Part shown: one piece after another, positions 12,579 through 24,223 of the stretch | Layout of the letters: the number at the start of each line of letters is the position of its first letter | How positions within the stretch are numbered: position 1 is the stretch's first letter | Origin: Salvelinus alpinus | Taxonomy: Eukaryota > Chordata > Actinopteri > Salmoniformes > Salmonidae | Length of the DNA: 64,000 nt | Direction: 5' to 3' | Assembly (NCBI RefSeq): GCF_045679555.1 | Contig: NC_092087.1 | Coordinates: 85,959,331-86,023,330, forward strand | Made by a program: the position numbers and the translations under genes | The notes under the pieces: generated by a model | Databases searched by the model: none | Told to the model about the DNA's origin: nothing | Seen by the model: only the letters and a program-made list of their open reading frames with translations

Positions 12579-15500
12579 TCAGTGTTCTAGACTAGAGCTC
12601 TCCCTACTGGCATGTCAACATTACTGCAGTGTTCTAGACAAGAGGTCTACCTACTGGCATCTCAACATTACTGCAGTGTTCTAGACTAGAGCTCTCCCTA
12701 CTGGCATCTCAACATTACTGCAGTGTTCTAGACAAGAGGTCTACCTACTGGCATCTCAACATTACTGCAGTGTTCTAGACTAGAGCTCTCCCTACTGGCA
12801 TCTCAACATTACTGCAGTGTTCTAGACTAGAGGTCTCCCTACTGGCATCTCAACATATCTGCAGTGTTCTAGACTAGAGCTCCACCTACTGGCATCTCAA
12901 CATTACTGCAGTGTTCTAGACTAGAGGTCTACCTACTGGCATCTCAACATTACTGTGTGTTCTAGACTAGAGTTCTCCCTACTGGCATCTCAACATTACT
13001 GCAGTGTTCTAGACTAGAGTTCTCCCTACTGGCATCTCAACATTACTGCAGTGTTCTAGACTAGAGTTCTCCCTACTGGCATCTCAACATTACTGCAGTG
13101 TTCTAGACTAGAGTTCTCCCTACTGGCATCTCAACATTACTGCAGTGTTTTAGACTAGAGCTCTCCCTACTGGCATCTCAACATTACTGCAGTGTTCTAG
13201 ACTGGAGCTCTCCCTACTGGCATCTCAACATTACTGCAGTGTTCTAGACTAGAGTTCTCCCTACTGGCATCTCAACATTACTGCAGTGTTCTAGACTAGA
13301 GCTATACCTACTGGCATCTCAACATTACTGCAGTGTTCTAGACTAGAGTTCTCCCTACTGGCATCTCAACATTACTGCAGTGTTCTAGACTAGAGTTCTC
13401 CCTACTGGCATCTCAACATTACTGCAGTGTTCTAGACTAGAGTTCTCCCTACTGGCATCTCAACATTACTGCAGTGTTCTAGACAAGAGTTCTCCCTACT
13501 GGCATCTCAACATTACTGCAGTGTTCTAGACTAGAGTTCTCCCTACTGGCATGTCAACATTACTGCAGTGTTCTAGACTAGAGTTCTCCCTACTGGCATC
13601 TCAACATTACTGCAGTGTTCTAGACTAGAGTTCTCCCTACTGGCATCTCAACAATACTGCAGTGTTCTAGACTAGAGCTCCCCCTACTGGCATCTCAACA
13701 TTACTGCAGTGTTCTAAACTAGAGCTCTACCTACTGGCATCTCAACATTACTGCAGTGTTCTAGACTAGAGCTCAACCTACTGGCATCTCAACATTACTG
13801 CAGTGTTCTAGACTAGAGCTATACCTACTGGCATCTCAACATTACTGCAGTGTTCTAGACTAGAGCTATACCTACTGGCATCTCAACATTACTGCAGTGT
13901 TCTAGACTAGAGCTCTCCCTACTGGCATCTCAACATTACTGCAGTGTTCTAGACTAGAGTTCTCCCTACTGGCATCTCAACATTACTGCAGTGTTCTAGA
14001 CTAGAGCTCTCCCTACTGCCATCTCAACATTACTGCAGTGTTCTAGACTAGAGCTCTCCCTACTGGCATCTCAACATTACTGCAGTGTTCTAGACTAGAG
14101 CTCTCCCTACTGGCATCTCAACATTACTGCAGTGTTCTAGACTAGAGCTCTCCCTAATGGCATCTCAACATTACTGCAGTGTTCTAGACTAGAGCTCCCC
14201 TTACTGGCATTTCAACATTACTGCAGTGTTCTAGACTATAGCTCTACCTACTGGCATCTCAACATTACTGCAGTGTTCTAGACTAGAGCTCTACCTACTG
14301 GCATCTCAACATTACTGCAGTGTTCTAGACTAGAGTTCTCCCTACTGGCATGTCAACATTACTGCAGTGTTCTAGACTAGAGTTCTCCCTACTGGCATCT
14401 CAACATTACTGCAGTGTTCTAGACTAGAGTTCTCCCTACTGGCATCTCAACATTACTGCAGTGTTCTAGACTAGAGTTCTCCCTACTGGCATCTCAACAT
14501 TACTGCAGTGTTCTAGACTAGAGTTCTCCCTACTGGCATCTCAACATTACTGCAGTGTTTTAGACTAGAGCTCTCCCTACTGGCATCTCAACATTACTGC
14601 AGTGTTCTAGACTGGAGCTCTCCCTACTGGCATCTCAACATTACTGCAGTGTTCTAGACTAGAGTTCTCCCTACTGGCATCTCAACATTACTGCAGTGTT
14701 CTAGACTAGAGCTATACCTACCGGCATCTCAACATTACTGCAGTGTTCTAGACTAGAGTTCTCCCTACTGGCATCTCAACATTACTGCAGTGTTCTAGAC
14801 TAGAGTTCTCCCTACTGGCATCTCAACATTACTGCAGTGTTCTAGACTAGAGTTCTCCCTACTGGCATCTCAACATTACTGCAGTGTTCTAGACAAGAGT
14901 TCTCCCTACTGGCATCTCAACATTACTGCAGTGTTCTAGACTAGAGTTCTCCCTACTGGCATTTCAACATTACTGCAGTGTTCTAGACTAGAGTTCTCCC
15001 TACTGGCATCTCAACATTACTGCAGTGTTCTAGACTAGAGTTCTCCCTACTGGCATCTCAACAATACTGCAGTGTTCTAGACTAGAGCTCCCCCTACTGG
15101 CATCTCAACATTACTGCAGTGTTCTAAACTAGAGCTCTACCTACTGGCATCTCAACATTACTGCAGTGTTCTAGACTAGAGCTCAACCTACTGGCATCTC
15201 AACATTACTGCAGTGTTCTAGACTAGAGCTATACCTACTGGCATCTCAACATTACTGCAGTGTTCTAGACTAGAGCTATACCTACTGGCATCTCAACATT
15301 ACTGCAGTGTTCTAGACTAGAGCTCTCCCTACTGGCATCTCAACATTACTGCAGTGTTCTAGACTAGAGTTCTCCCTACTGGCATCTCAACATTACTGCA
15401 GTGTTCTAGACTAGAGCTCTCCCTACTGCCATCTCAACATTACTGCAGTGTTCTAGACTAGAGCTCTCCCTACTGGCATCTCAACATTACTGCAGTTTTC

Positions 15501-16526
15501 TTGACTAGAGCTCTCCCTACTGGCATCTCAACATTACTGCAGTGTTCTAGACTAGAGCTCTCCCTAATGGCATCTCAACATTACTGCAGTGTTCTAGACT
15601 AGAGCTCCCCTTACTGGCATTTCAACATTACTGCAGTGTTCTAGACTATAGCTCTACCTACTGGCATCTCAACATTACTGCAGTGTTCTAGACTAGAGCT
15701 CTACCTACTGGCATCTCAACATTACTGCAGTGTTCTAGACTAGAGTTCTCCCTACTGGCATGTCAACATTACTGCAGTGTTCTAGACTAGAGTTCTCCCT
15801 ACTGGCATCTCAACATTACTTCAGTGTTCTAGACTAGAGCTCTCCCTACTGCCATCTCAACATTACTGCAGTGTTCTAGACTAGAGCTCTCCCTACTGCC
15901 ATCTCAACATTACTGCAGTGTTCTAGACTAGAGCTCTCCCTACTGGCATCTCAACATTACTGTAGTGTTCTAGACTAGAGTTCTCCCTACTGGCATCTCA
16001 ACATTACTGCAGTGTTCTAGACTAGAGCTCTCCTTACTGGCATCTCAACATTACTGCAGTGTTCTAGACTAGAGCTCTCCCTACTGGCATCTCAACATTA
16101 CTGCAGTGTTCTAGACTAGAGCTCTCCCTACTGGCATCTCAACATTACTGCAGTGTTCTAGACTAGAGTTCTCCCTACTGGCATCTCAACATTACTGCAG
16201 TGTTCTAGACTAGAGTTCTCCCTACTGGCATCTCAACATTACTGCAGTGTTCTAGACTAGAGTTCTCCCTACTGGCATCTCAACATTACTGCAGTGTTCT
16301 AGACTAGAGTTCTCCCTACTGGCATCTCAACATTACTGCAGTGTTCTAGACTAGAGTTCTCCCTACTGGCATGTCAACATTACTGCAGTGTTCTAGACTA
16401 GAGTTCTCCCTACTGGCATGTCAACATTACTGCAGTGTTCTAGACTAGAGTTCTCCCTACTGGCATCTCAACATTACTGCAGTGTTCTAGACTAGAGCTC
16501 TCCCTACTGGCATCTCAACATTACCG
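12579..16526. repeat. 47-bp minisatellite, about 84 copies, with a 1410-bp higher-order duplication
   Basis: Unit of 47 bp containing CTACTGGCATCTCAACATTA and TGTTCTAGACTAGAG. Variant units recur exactly 1410 bases (30 units) apart: TGTTTTAGAC at 13147 and 14557, TTCTAAACTAG at 13713 and 15123, CCCTAATGG at 14152 and 15562, GACTATAGC at 14230 and 15640. No spacers, so it is not a CRISPR. Confidence 0.93.
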
Positions 16527-16529
16527 CAC

Positions 16530-17850
16530 CATCCTAATAATATCCTAATCACAACCCACCATCACTGTGTCTCAGGATAATATTACTCCTAAAGCTCTTA
16601 TGAAGCATCCACCCAATCACTATTACACTTAGTCTTACTTTAGGCCATTTTCAAACAAGTCTCCACAACAATCTGTTGCTGTTGGTCCTTAAAATAATAT
16701 GCAAAAGTATTATATTTGAAACCCCATGTACAATACTGTATCAGATTAATATGCAGAAATGCATCTACAGAGTATACTGTACTTAACAGAAAAACAAAAC
16801 AACATACATTCCAATAGCATTGCCATGCACATAACAGGATTCAAGAGTTCATGGTTACAAACAAATTAGAAAATATACATATTTTAATTTATCGTCAAGC
16901 ATACTTACAGAGTGAAGGGTAGACGTGTTGTAAGTCAACTTACTGTCAGTCTAAATAAACACACTTAGTGTGAAGTTTGAGATCTGTGGGTGATAAAACG
17001 TTGAATGAGTCAGTGTCCATAGAGTTTAATAGAGGGCGCGCTTGCTTCAAAGCCTGTTTTAGCATGGCTAAAGCCATTGAATACACCATTTCAGTTGGTT
17101 TACCAACTGTCATTAAACTTATGGAAGTTGAAGAAGAAGACATTAAGTACTTAAGTATTAAGTATATTAAGTATTAAGAAAAAGCCCTCAATGGCACTTC
17201 CCATTCTGTTACAGAAGCTGTCATGACAAAGATGCATAGATGTACCCTCTATCCAATTCTATGTTAGGGACCAAGAAGCTGATGCAGAGAGGGCTTCCTT
17301 CCTCAGTCACACAGACAGTGTTCGAGAGCATCAAAACTGTGATGTATCATGGGTAAATTGTGACTGACTGATCTATAAATAATATTGAGTAGTTATTTAT
17401 CATGCAAGTTAATTTGTAGATTCGACTCGCCTAAAAAGTTGGCTGCAATTTCAAACACCCACATTTACATAACATTAAAGCATTTTAAACAAAAATCCCA
17501 TTCAAGTCATGGGACTGATGTTAATATTTCATATGCTAACATTCTCACATCATGTTCAAATCATCTATAAGTGACTTTGCTGAGCTTCACATTGCTTTTT
17601 ATACTTTTGGATGAAAAATGCTAATATTGGTCGCATGACTTGAATGGGATTTGTGCCACAAATGCTAAAACATTAGCAAGTGGAAACAGTACCAGGGGAA
17701 ACTAAACCAAAGCATGGATTGCTGTCATTCCATGTTCATAGACTGCTTACAGGGTAAGGAAACCAATGTGCCATTTTGTCATTTGGGTGAACTATCTCTT
17801 TAAAGCTAATTTACTGGAAAACATTCTAGATATTATAGCAATGTGTTAGT
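16530..17850. other. Intergenic region A-B
   Basis: Apart from the degenerate first-exon block at 16903 I see no gene. AT-rich dispersed-repeat-like sequence. Confidence 0.4.
16903..16955 (-). other. Degenerate copy of the first-exon block
   Basis: Shares ATACTTACAGAGTGAAGGG with the other copies and a donor at 16909, then diverges. It lies between the 47-bp array and gene B's tail. It may be the start of another lost unit. Confidence 0.35.
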
Positions 17851-17855
17851 TGTCT

Positions 17856-18330
17856 TCAGGCCAGGTTCTGTGATGGTTCTCTTCAGTCCAGTTTCTGTGC
17901 TGGTTCTTTTCAGTCCAGGATCTGTGGTGATTCTCTTCAGTCCAGGATCTGTAGTGGTTCTCTTCAGTCCAGTTTCTGTGGTGATTCTCTTCAGTCCAGT
18001 TTCTGTGCTGGTTCTTTTCAGTCCAGGATCTGTGGTGATTCTCTTCAGTCCAGGATCTGTGGTGATTCTCTTCAGTCCAGTTTCTGTGGTGATTCTCTTC
18101 AGTCCAGGTGCTGTGGTGGTTCTTTTCCGTCCAGGATCTGTGGTGCTTCTTTTCAGTCCAGGTGCTGTGGTGGTTCTTTTCAGTCCAGGTGCTGTGGTGG
18201 TTCTCTTCAGTCCAGTTTCTGTGGTGTTTACTTTCAGTTCAGGTTCTGTGGTGGTTCTATTCTGTCCAGGTGCTGTTGTGATTCTCTTCAATCCAGTGTC
18301 TGTGGTGGTTCTTTTCAGTCCAGGTTCTAT
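17856..18330. repeat. 27-bp minisatellite after gene B
   Basis: About 17 units related to those after A, C and D, with more CCAGGATCTGTGGTGATTCT variants. It overlaps the end of the last exon. Confidence 0.85.
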
Positions 18331-18422
18331 GGTGGTTTTCTCCCTCGGATTGTCTGATAAACGGAGGGCTGAGCATCTCTCAGAAGAGCTGTGAACGTGT
18401 CACTGGGGGAGTCCCCCACACT
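18327..18422 (-). pseudogene. Gene B last exon with a canonical ITIM
   Basis: Reads SVGDSPSDTFTALLRD, then AQPSVYQTIRG, and stops at TAG 18327. SVYQTI satisfies the (S/I/V/L)xYxx(L/I/V) ITIM consensus. It is the only such motif seen in the cluster, but it lies in a dead gene. The exon spills into the 27-bp minisatellite. Confidence 0.75.
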
Positions 18423-18489
18423 CTGAGAGAGACAGCGACACAGGAAACACAGTATGAGAACCCTACACGCTCTATAACATTCTCTTTCA

Positions 18490-18665
18490 CTCCTACTTTC
18501 TGTGTCCATCTCTCTCCTCCTCCTCTTACTCTCTCTCTCTCCTCCACTTCCTCCTCCTTAATCTCTCTCTCCTCCTCCTCCCCCTCCTTACTCTCTCTCT
18601 ATCTCTCTTTCTCCTCCTCCTCCTTCTCCTCCTCCCCCTTACTCTCTCTCCCTCACACACACTCC
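18490..18665. repeat. Pyrimidine-rich (CT)n tract
   Basis: Long strand-asymmetric CTCTCTCTCCTCCTCC run in a gene B intron, not present at this place in A, C or D. Confidence 0.8.
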
Positions 18666-20104
18666 CTCACACACACGTAAATACTGTATACAAAATAAAC
18701 ACATAAATGAATACATACTTATTGCAAGTGTATCATAGTCAGGGCCCTTGGTTCTCATGTTCAGAGCTGTGTGCCAGTCAATGATAAGGTCAGGATGGAC
18801 ACTATGGAGATAGAAAGAGAGAGAGAGAGCTGTGCCAAGGTGACAGTGAACATTGTAGAAAAGGGAATATTGTGACACAGTAAATTAAAGTCACCAGGTG
18901 TGGGGGTGGATTTTTAACTGATATAATCACCTGTGTGTCTGCTGTGGCATCACTTCCTCCTGTGGATCTCCTGCTAAGAGGGACAGAGTGAGTTTTGCTC
19001 TCTAGTGACCTCTAGTGGAAGTTGATATATATCGCATGTAAACCTGGCTAGGGAACACTGACCTCTTCAGTGTGCAGGAGATGGTGACTAGAAGAGCTCC
19101 AACAGTCAGGAAAGCCTCACCCCCACCACAGGAACCCAGAGAAACACTGGAGTCTGGAGAGCTGGACACAGGACAGTCTGTGTTGAATACGGAGATGGAG
19201 ATATGACAGGGGGAAAAAGGAAAGAAGAAAATGAAACAATATTTATTTAAATAGAGGCATACTAATTGCGTCATATGTTATGTTAAGTGTGTAACATTGT
19301 TCATGATTATTGACGGTTGTTGACCTGTGTGATTATCAATGAATATATTAAAATTTGGTGTACTTACACTGAACGTCCACAAACACAGAAGAAGAGTTGA
19401 GACGTCCATATATATTCTCAGCCTCACAGTAGTATTCTCCACTGTCCTCAGAGCTGATGTTAGTGATGCTGTAACTCTGTCCTGATGCTTTTGGTGAGGT
19501 TACATTCTTCTTGTACCAGGTGTAACTCTGCACAGGTGGGTTGGCATCACTGCTGCAGGTCAGAGTCACTGAACTGCCCTCCACTATTTCACCAGAGGGA
19601 CTGACTGACACTGTGGTCTTTGGTTTATCTGATGTAAAAGGATTTAGTCAACATAATATTAACAATGAGGAAAAATACATATTTTTTTGATCTATAATAA
19701 TGATTGACCATAAGACCTTTCTCTTTTTCTTGAATGTAGAATACTGTAGAATACTATACTATTGTACTGTATATCCCCACAGTGTACATAGTCACACACT
19801 GCAGGAGAGCTGAGATCCTCATGGCCTTTTACAGCACAGGAGAATAAACTGTCTACATCCTCACTGCTGATGGAGTACATGGGGGAGGAGTCCTCTTGTA
19901 CAGGTTGTCCATTCTTGTACCAGATGTAGGTGGGGTTGTCAGTCAGAGTACAGGTGGTGCTACAGGTCAGTTTCACCAAATAATGACCGTTCACCATATT
20001 CCCACCAGTCCTCTTCAGTTGAAGACCTGGAGAAAAAAACAGGTAATACATTATTTGGATAGTCCATCTGTAGATGCTCTACAGCTATCTAAAGACCATC
20101 ATTA

Positions 20105-20230
20105 ACATTTTAACTATCTCCTATCCTTAATCATTTCCCTAACCCTAAACTTAACCCTTACCATAACCCTATCCCTAACCTTAACTCTTATCTAACCCTT
20201 ATTCTTAACCTAAGCCTAACACTTAGCAGC
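20105..20230. repeat. Degenerate telomere-like (CCCTAA) repeats
   Basis: Repeated CCTAACCCTAA-like words in a gene B intron. Similar words occur at 35290-35395 and 36060-36110, inside a dispersed fish repeat with TTGTGGGGAC. They are interstitial, not a chromosome end. Confidence 0.6.
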
Positions 20231-21190
20231 AGTTGCTGTATCAACAGCTAGTTTGTTGATAGTATGACCATCTGTAGAGCATCTATCAAGACTACAAATA
20301 AAGTGTGACCAAAAAACTATATCACTGTAAATCCCTTTATCACCGAGTTATCACTCTAATGCAAAGATGGAAGAAATCCTATGTTATACCGACATAAATA
20401 CAAACCAAGACAATTGTCCAGAACTAAATGGAATTCAACAGTTTAACTATATTGAATGTAACTGTACCTGTGACAGACAGAGTGACTCCAGGTTTGCCAG
20501 TATGTGTCCCTCTGTTTCTATATGTTGTAAATCTGAATTTGTACGTAGTTGAGTCACTCTCACTCAGATCTCTGATTGTCAGGGTGTCGCCATTCTTCTT
20601 ATCGCTACGGTACGTCACACAACCTTTGTAGTCTGGGTCATCACTCAGAGTCATGGTACCAATGGGATATGTGTAAGAGCAGAACAGCTCCACTGTTGAG
20701 CCCTTCAAGATAGTGGTGTACCTCACACTCCAGCCATCCTGAACAGTAACACTGCAACACAATCACACATTATAGTGATTATACATTACAGACCCATTTC
20801 CTCACACTAACAGCATTTGTCCATACCTTGTTGCCGTACTCTACTTGCTGAGTGTGAATGGAAACCACAGAAAGGGCCTAAGTGTTACTCAGTGAGGTGT
20901 GAAAGACAACTATTCCTGAAAAGAAGAAGCCCCTAACAGACGATGTCACTGAACACACCAGAATAACATTAAGATAACATATTATTATATGGACTGGTAG
21001 GACCTGATCCTATATCAGCACTCCTACTCACTCCTACTGCTAAATGCAGCCCATTTTCACTGTAGTCTTTTCTTTAAATACAGATCCATAACAAAGTGTT
21101 GACTGTTCTATATGGTTTCTTAATGTGTTTCCTCACATAATGTGACCCATCACTCCTCATAAGCAGCATCAAAGTGCTACTGAAGGTTCC

Positions 21191-21239
21191 AGTGTTCTAG
21201 ACTAGAGCTCCTCCTACTGGCATCTCAACATTACTGCAG
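21191..21239. repeat. Single copy of the 47-bp unit upstream of gene B
   Basis: One unit, AGTGTTCTAGACTAGAGCTC then CTACTGGCATCTCAACATTA, in the same flanking context (TACTGAAGGTTCC) as the arrays at 12.6 and 38.1 kb. It looks like the unexpanded state. Confidence 0.8.
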
Positions 21240-21339
21240 CCTTCTGTCTCTCTTCATATGTCCCAATCATGTCCTCATCCATTTGGATCAATAACAAAAT
21301 AACAAGCTGGTAATAAGGTTCCTGAGACTGAGATCTCGA

Positions 21340-21590
21340 TTCCCAACCCAATACCTAGAGTGTGCAAAGCTGTCATCAAGGCAAAGGGTGACTATTTGAA
21401 GAATCTCAAATATAAATTATATTTTGATTTGTTTAACACTTTTTTGTTCACTACATGATTCCATACGTGTTATTTCATAGTTTTGATGTCGTCACTATTA
21501 TTCTACAATGTAGAAAATAGTAAAAATAAAGAAAAACCCTTGAATGTGTAGGTGTTCTAAAACCTTGACCAGTAGTGTACATATAAAACA
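21340..21590 (+). mobile_element. 3' end of a Tc1/mariner-like element
   Basis: Contains GTAGAAAATAGTAAAAATAA and ends with GACCAGTAGTGTA, the distal part of a very common fish Tc1/mariner family. No transposase remains. Confidence 0.6.
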
Positions 21591-22074
21591 ATCTAGGTCA
21601 TTTACATGATTTGTATTGAAATAAATTGAATTTATTTGGGTAACAGACATACACAACAACATGTACAGTGTTGACCCAGAGGATATCACTTAAAGTATTA
21701 ATTAAAACACGTGTTTCCAAAGTGGTCCTATGAAGTAATAGAATAGAATAGAAACAGAAAAGAAGAACTAAATAAGTAATTAATAAAACAATATCTAAAA
21801 TGTTCTTAGCCTTCATATATAGTCTCACAAGTTTGATGATTGTTTCATAAACATAAGATATAAAACTATAGTTATATAAAATATAACTGGACCCCGAGCC
21901 CATTTCAGAAATACAACGGTTTTGTCGAAGTTCTTGTAATCAGATTCAGAGTTTTCTGTAATGTGAAAAATATTTAAAATTGTATTTTACAAATGTAATT
22001 TTTAAATGATTTTACTTAAAAAATATTAAAGTATTTAACAAAACAAATATTTAAAAATATTTACTGGGTCATTC

Positions 22075-22830
22075 TCTTATTCATCATTGTTTAATGGCTG
22101 CAATCCCGTTAAGGGATGATATGACAACAGCCAGTGAAAGTGCAAGGCGCCAAATTCAAACAACAGAAATCTCATAATTAAAATTCCTCAAATATACATG
22201 TATCTTATACCATTTTAAAGGTAATCTTGTTGTTAATCCCACCAAAGTGTCCGATTTCAAATAGGCTTTACAGCGAAAGCACCACAAACGATTATGTTAG
22301 GTCACCGGAAAATCCCAGAAAAACACAGCAATTTTTCTGCCAAAGACAGGAGTCACAAAAAGCAGAAATAGAGATAAAATTAATCACTAACCTTTGATGA
22401 TCTTCATCAGATGACACTCATAGGACTTCATGTTACACAATACATATATGTTTTATATCCAAAATATAAATATATATCCAAAAACCTCAGTTTACATTGG
22501 CGCCATGTTCAGAAATGACTCCAAAATATCCGGAGAAATTGCAGAGAGCCACGTCAAATAACATAAATACTCATCAAACTTTGATGAAAGATACATGTTT
22601 TACATAGAATTAAAGACACACTTGTTCTTAAAAAAAAGGGGTTGGCGGTTTTTGGGAATATTAGGGACTCTGAGCTGCATCATAGTCTTGGTACCTTCTA
22701 GTACTAATTATACAACGCCGTTGTCATTGAGAAGAAGTAAAAGACAAACTATATAAAATACTGACCATCAAGGATGAGTGACTTACAGAATAAGGAGTCA
22801 AAGAAGGTCAAGATGTAGGATCTAAGGTAA
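22075..22830. repeat. Salmonid dispersed repeat
   Basis: Begins near TGGCTGCAATCCCGTTAAGG and runs through CATAGGACTTCATGTTACAC to about 22620. I recognise it as a high-copy salmonid repeat without coding capacity; the class is unclear. 22630-22830 shows nothing I can name. Confidence 0.5.
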
Positions 22831-22869
22831 AGATTACACAATTTCCTAGGAAAGCAAATAACTTCACAA

Positions 22870-23530
22870 GGATTGGGATGGCCAGACTGAAGTACTCAGC
22901 CAACCCACCTCGGTTCACTTTAACTTCTGATGAGTACCAGTGTTATAGATACAAGAAGGGCACCGAGTACTTAGGTGATTTTAATGGCTGTAAGGCAATC
23001 GTTAATGTGACTGACATAGGTTTGGAAGTACAGGAGAAAATTCTTAACCTCACAGCACCTATAACTGATGTATGGTGGGCTTGTACCAGCAAGGGACGCA
23101 TACGATAGACACTACCAAAAGGTTGGTTAGGAACCTGCGTGCCGGTGTTATTGGTCCAACCAGTTCGAGTTAGTCATCAGAGGCCAGTTATAGGAGGGCA
23201 AAGTAGGCACAGGAGGAGTTTTGATCAGGATGGGAGTAGCCTTGTCTAGATGGATGCTATTGGCATCCCCAGGGAAGTTCCAGATGAATACAAAGCTATG
23301 ACTCAAATAGGTGAAGGCTTTACCACTACGTTCTTTTGGTAATTGACAATAAATAAAGATGTGGATTGGATTAATTTCATCCATTATAATCAACAGAGAT
23401 TCATGAATGAAACCCGGGATGCAGTAAAGGGGATCTCTGACCAATTATCCGCCACCTCCCTCATGACCTGGCAAAATAGGCTGGCTCTCGATATGTTATT
23501 GGCGGGGTATGTAGAATGATAGGGGTTCAT
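22870..23530 (+). pseudogene. Endogenous retrovirus env fragment, broken
   Basis: Two blocks resemble a retroviral envelope protein. A short surface-subunit-like open stretch at 22878-23108 has Cys and NxT sites. A second block at 23250-23520 resembles the ectodomain of the transmembrane subunit, with a heptad-like stretch. Stops and frame changes separate them, and the sequence ends before a membrane anchor. No gag or pol is adjacent. It is an old, non-functional remnant. Confidence 0.55.
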
Positions 23531-23544
23531 TGCCGTACGTTTAT

Positions 23545-23815
23545 TGTTAATATCAGTCAGTTAATATCAGTCAAATAATATCAGTAATATCAGTCAGATA
23601 ATATCAGTAATATCAGTCAGTTAATATCAGTCAGTTAATATCAGTAATATCAGTCAGTTAATATCAGTCAGTTAATATCAGTCAGTTAATATCAGTCAGT
23701 TAATATCAGTCAGATAATATCAGTCAGTTAATATCAGTCAGTTAATATCAGTCAGTTAATATCAGTCAGTTAATATCAGTCAGATAATATCAGTCAGATA
23801 ATATCAGTCAGTTAA
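23545..23815. repeat. 14-bp minisatellite (ATATCAGTCAGTTA)
   Basis: About 19 copies of AGTTAATATCAGTC with GATAAT variants and a few shorter units. It begins where the env remnant ends. Confidence 0.9.
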
Positions 23816-24223
23816 CATGCCATTTATGAATGAACTTTGACCGTAGCTTAGGCCTGCATTAGTTGATGTATTGTATGGTGAGGTAGCTTGTCATTAAGCA
23901 GTTCAATGTATTTGTATATATATGACAAATAAACCAAACTTTGAACCTACAAACACAGGCCCTGATATAACAGCTAAAACACAGGCCCAGATTCAACAGC
24001 TAAAATCACATTTAAATCAAATCAAATGTATTTATCAAGCCCTTTTTACATCAACAGATGTCACAAAAGTGATTATACAGAAACACAGCCTAAAACCGCA
24101 AACAGCAAGCAATGCAGATGTAGAAGCACGGTGGCTAGGAAAAAACTCCCTAGAATGGCATGATGAAACCTAGAGAGGAACTAGTCTCTGAGGGATGGCT
24201 AGTCCTCTTCTGACTGTGCCGGG

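Larger units (their letters stand above)
18327..20751 (-). pseudogene. Gene B: decayed CD22/Siglec-like receptor
   Basis: Recognisable exons: V 20468-20751, I 19796-20026, C2 19368-19628, TM 19063-19153, linker 18931-18970, tail about 18723-18807, last exon 18327-18422. Several lesions make it a pseudogene. There is no signal exon. The V exon is 284 bp, one base short, with the lost base near its start. About 17 V residues including the C-strand Trp are deleted in frame. The TM exon is frameshifted in its first half and restored later, leaving a short helix. The tail exon has lost AG bases at its acceptor, and its donor reads AT instead of GT. The first tail tyrosine is Trp. The I and C2 exons remain intact. 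Confidence 0.85.

Noticed and set aside
12579..16526. CRISPR-like regular array
   Set aside because: The whole 47-bp unit is repeated with no unique spacers, in a vertebrate genome. It is a minisatellite.
16977..17177. Small ORFs at 16946-17177 on both strands
   Set aside because: No family resemblance, no splice or paralog support; likely chance.
20105..20230. Telomere or chromosome end
   Set aside because: Repeats are degenerate and short, lie within an intron, and similar words occur elsewhere in the window.
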